From: Syntrophaceae bacterium UBA6252
GTDB taxonomy: Bacteria; Desulfobacterota; Syntrophia; Syntrophales; UBA6807
Length of the DNA: 5,952 nt
Assembly: GCA_002441265.1 (NCBI GenBank)
Contig: DJVQ01000029.1
Span: 92,123-98,074 of the forward strand
Direction of reading: 5' to 3'
Shown here: positions 5,539 through 5,952 of the stretch, in pieces
Layout: each line of letters starts with the position of its first letter
Position numbering within the stretch: the first letter of the stretch is position 1
The notes under the pieces: generated by a model
The model's database searches: none
Seen by the model: the letters and a program-made list of their open reading frames with translations, nothing else
Told to the model about the DNA's origin: nothing
Program-made: the position numbers and the translations under genes

Positions 5539-5925
5539 ATGGAATGCAACGATCTGGAAAAGTTGTCGGCCCAGGCGCGCGATCACGGGACGAATCCCCG
5601 GAATCATGGGCCCCTCGGGGAATTTGACGGCCACGCCCGCATCACCGGTCCCTGCGGCGACACCATGGAGTTCTGGGTTCTGGTCGAAGAAGACAAAATC
5701 AGAAACGTCTCTTTTATCACCGACGGCTGCGATCCTTCACGGGCCTGCGGCTCCATGACAACCTGTATGGCCGAGGGCAGGACCATTGCGGAGGCAAAAG
5801 CAATCAGCCAGCAGGATGTTCTGAACGCTCTGGACGGACTACCCGAGGATAATGAACATTGCGCGCTTCTGGCGACCAATACGTTAAAAGCGGCTTGTGA
5901 AGATTATCTTAATAAACAAAAATAA
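5539..5925 (+). CDS. NifU/IscU-like iron-sulfur cluster scaffold protein
   Basis: This 128-residue protein matches the IscU/NifU N-terminal fold (PF01592). The three scaffold cysteines align as C39 in GPCGDTMEF (with the neighbouring D41), C64 in TDGCDPSRACGS, and C108 in EHCALLATNTLKAA. Further cysteines at C70, C76 and C120 are not part of the canonical set. Scaffold proteins of this kind assemble Fe-S clusters and pass them on; here it would supply the ferredoxin-ATPases or the cofactor made by the operon. It starts 18 bases after the preceding stop, with GGAGG at 5523-5527 and AAAAGG nearer the ATG. The second half of the gene has clearly more A/T and uses codons such as TTA and AAT that its neighbours rarely use, so it may belong to a different evolutionary block. 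Confidence 0.88.
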   Translation: MECNDLEKLSAQARDHGTNPRNHGPLGEFDGHARITGPCGDTMEFWVLVEEDKIRNVSFITDGCDPSRACGSMTTCMAEGRTIAEAKAISQQDVLNALDGLPEDNEHCALLATNTLKAACEDYLNKQK

Positions 5926-5940
5926 ATGGAGGATATAATA

Positions 5941-5952
5941 GTGGAAGAGAAA
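5941..5952 (+). CDS. Start of a further gene, cut by the window edge
   Basis: Only four codons are visible from the GTG (M-E-E-K). GGAGG at 5928-5932 lies eight bases upstream, ideal for this start. An in-frame ATG at 5926 would add five residues but overlaps that ribosome site and has no good site of its own. The product cannot be identified. NBP35/Mrp-type ATPases often follow such NifU-like genes in anaerobes, but nothing here proves it. Confidence 0.5.

Overview
This 5.95 kb window is GC-rich bacterial DNA packed with genes, all on the + strand. The contents point to an anaerobe, most likely a Desulfobacterota (former Deltaproteobacteria) sulfate reducer or syntroph. They include NifX/MTH1175-type small proteins, DUF5320-type Gly-rich proteins, paired MinD/Mrp ATPases with inserted ferredoxin domains, and a sigma-54 activator. 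The species cannot be named from the window.

Layout. Bases 1-324 are the 3' end of an NtrC-type sigma-54 activator (end of the AAA+ domain plus a Fis-type helix-turn-helix). Bases 325-506 are a regulatory region. They hold two tandem GTAGCG-N4-CGCWAC palindromes (321-336 and 355-370), an AT-rich stretch, and a sigma-54 -24/-12 promoter (456-470) with exact spacing. From 507 onward run eight complete genes with short gaps or 4-base overlaps: a NifX-like protein with a Gly/Arg-rich linker and zinc-ribbon tail (507-1133), a DUF5320-like protein (1165-1551), a stand-alone NifX-like protein (1595-1957), a class I methyltransferase (1999-2553), ferredoxin-MinD ATPase 1 (2550-3398), an FmdB-type zinc ribbon (3402-3668), a COG0731-type radical SAM protein (3665-4654) and ferredoxin-MinD ATPase 2 (4651-5520). 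A ninth complete gene, a NifU/IscU-like scaffold (5539-5925), and the first codons of a tenth gene (from 5941) follow.

Interpretation. The core (NifX-like proteins, twin ferredoxin-MinD ATPases, sigma-54 control by an adjacent activator) resembles the orange protein (Orp) loci of Desulfovibrio, where a NifX-fold protein binds a Mo-Cu sulfide cluster. Here the core is joined by a methyltransferase, an FmdB zinc ribbon, a radical SAM enzyme and a NifU-like scaffold. A reasonable inference is a machine that builds, carries or inserts a metal-sulfur cofactor: the ATPases act as nucleotide-driven Fe-S carriers, the NifX-like proteins hold the cluster, NifU supplies Fe-S, and the radical SAM and methyltransferase modify an unknown substrate. 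The product and client protein are not visible in the window.
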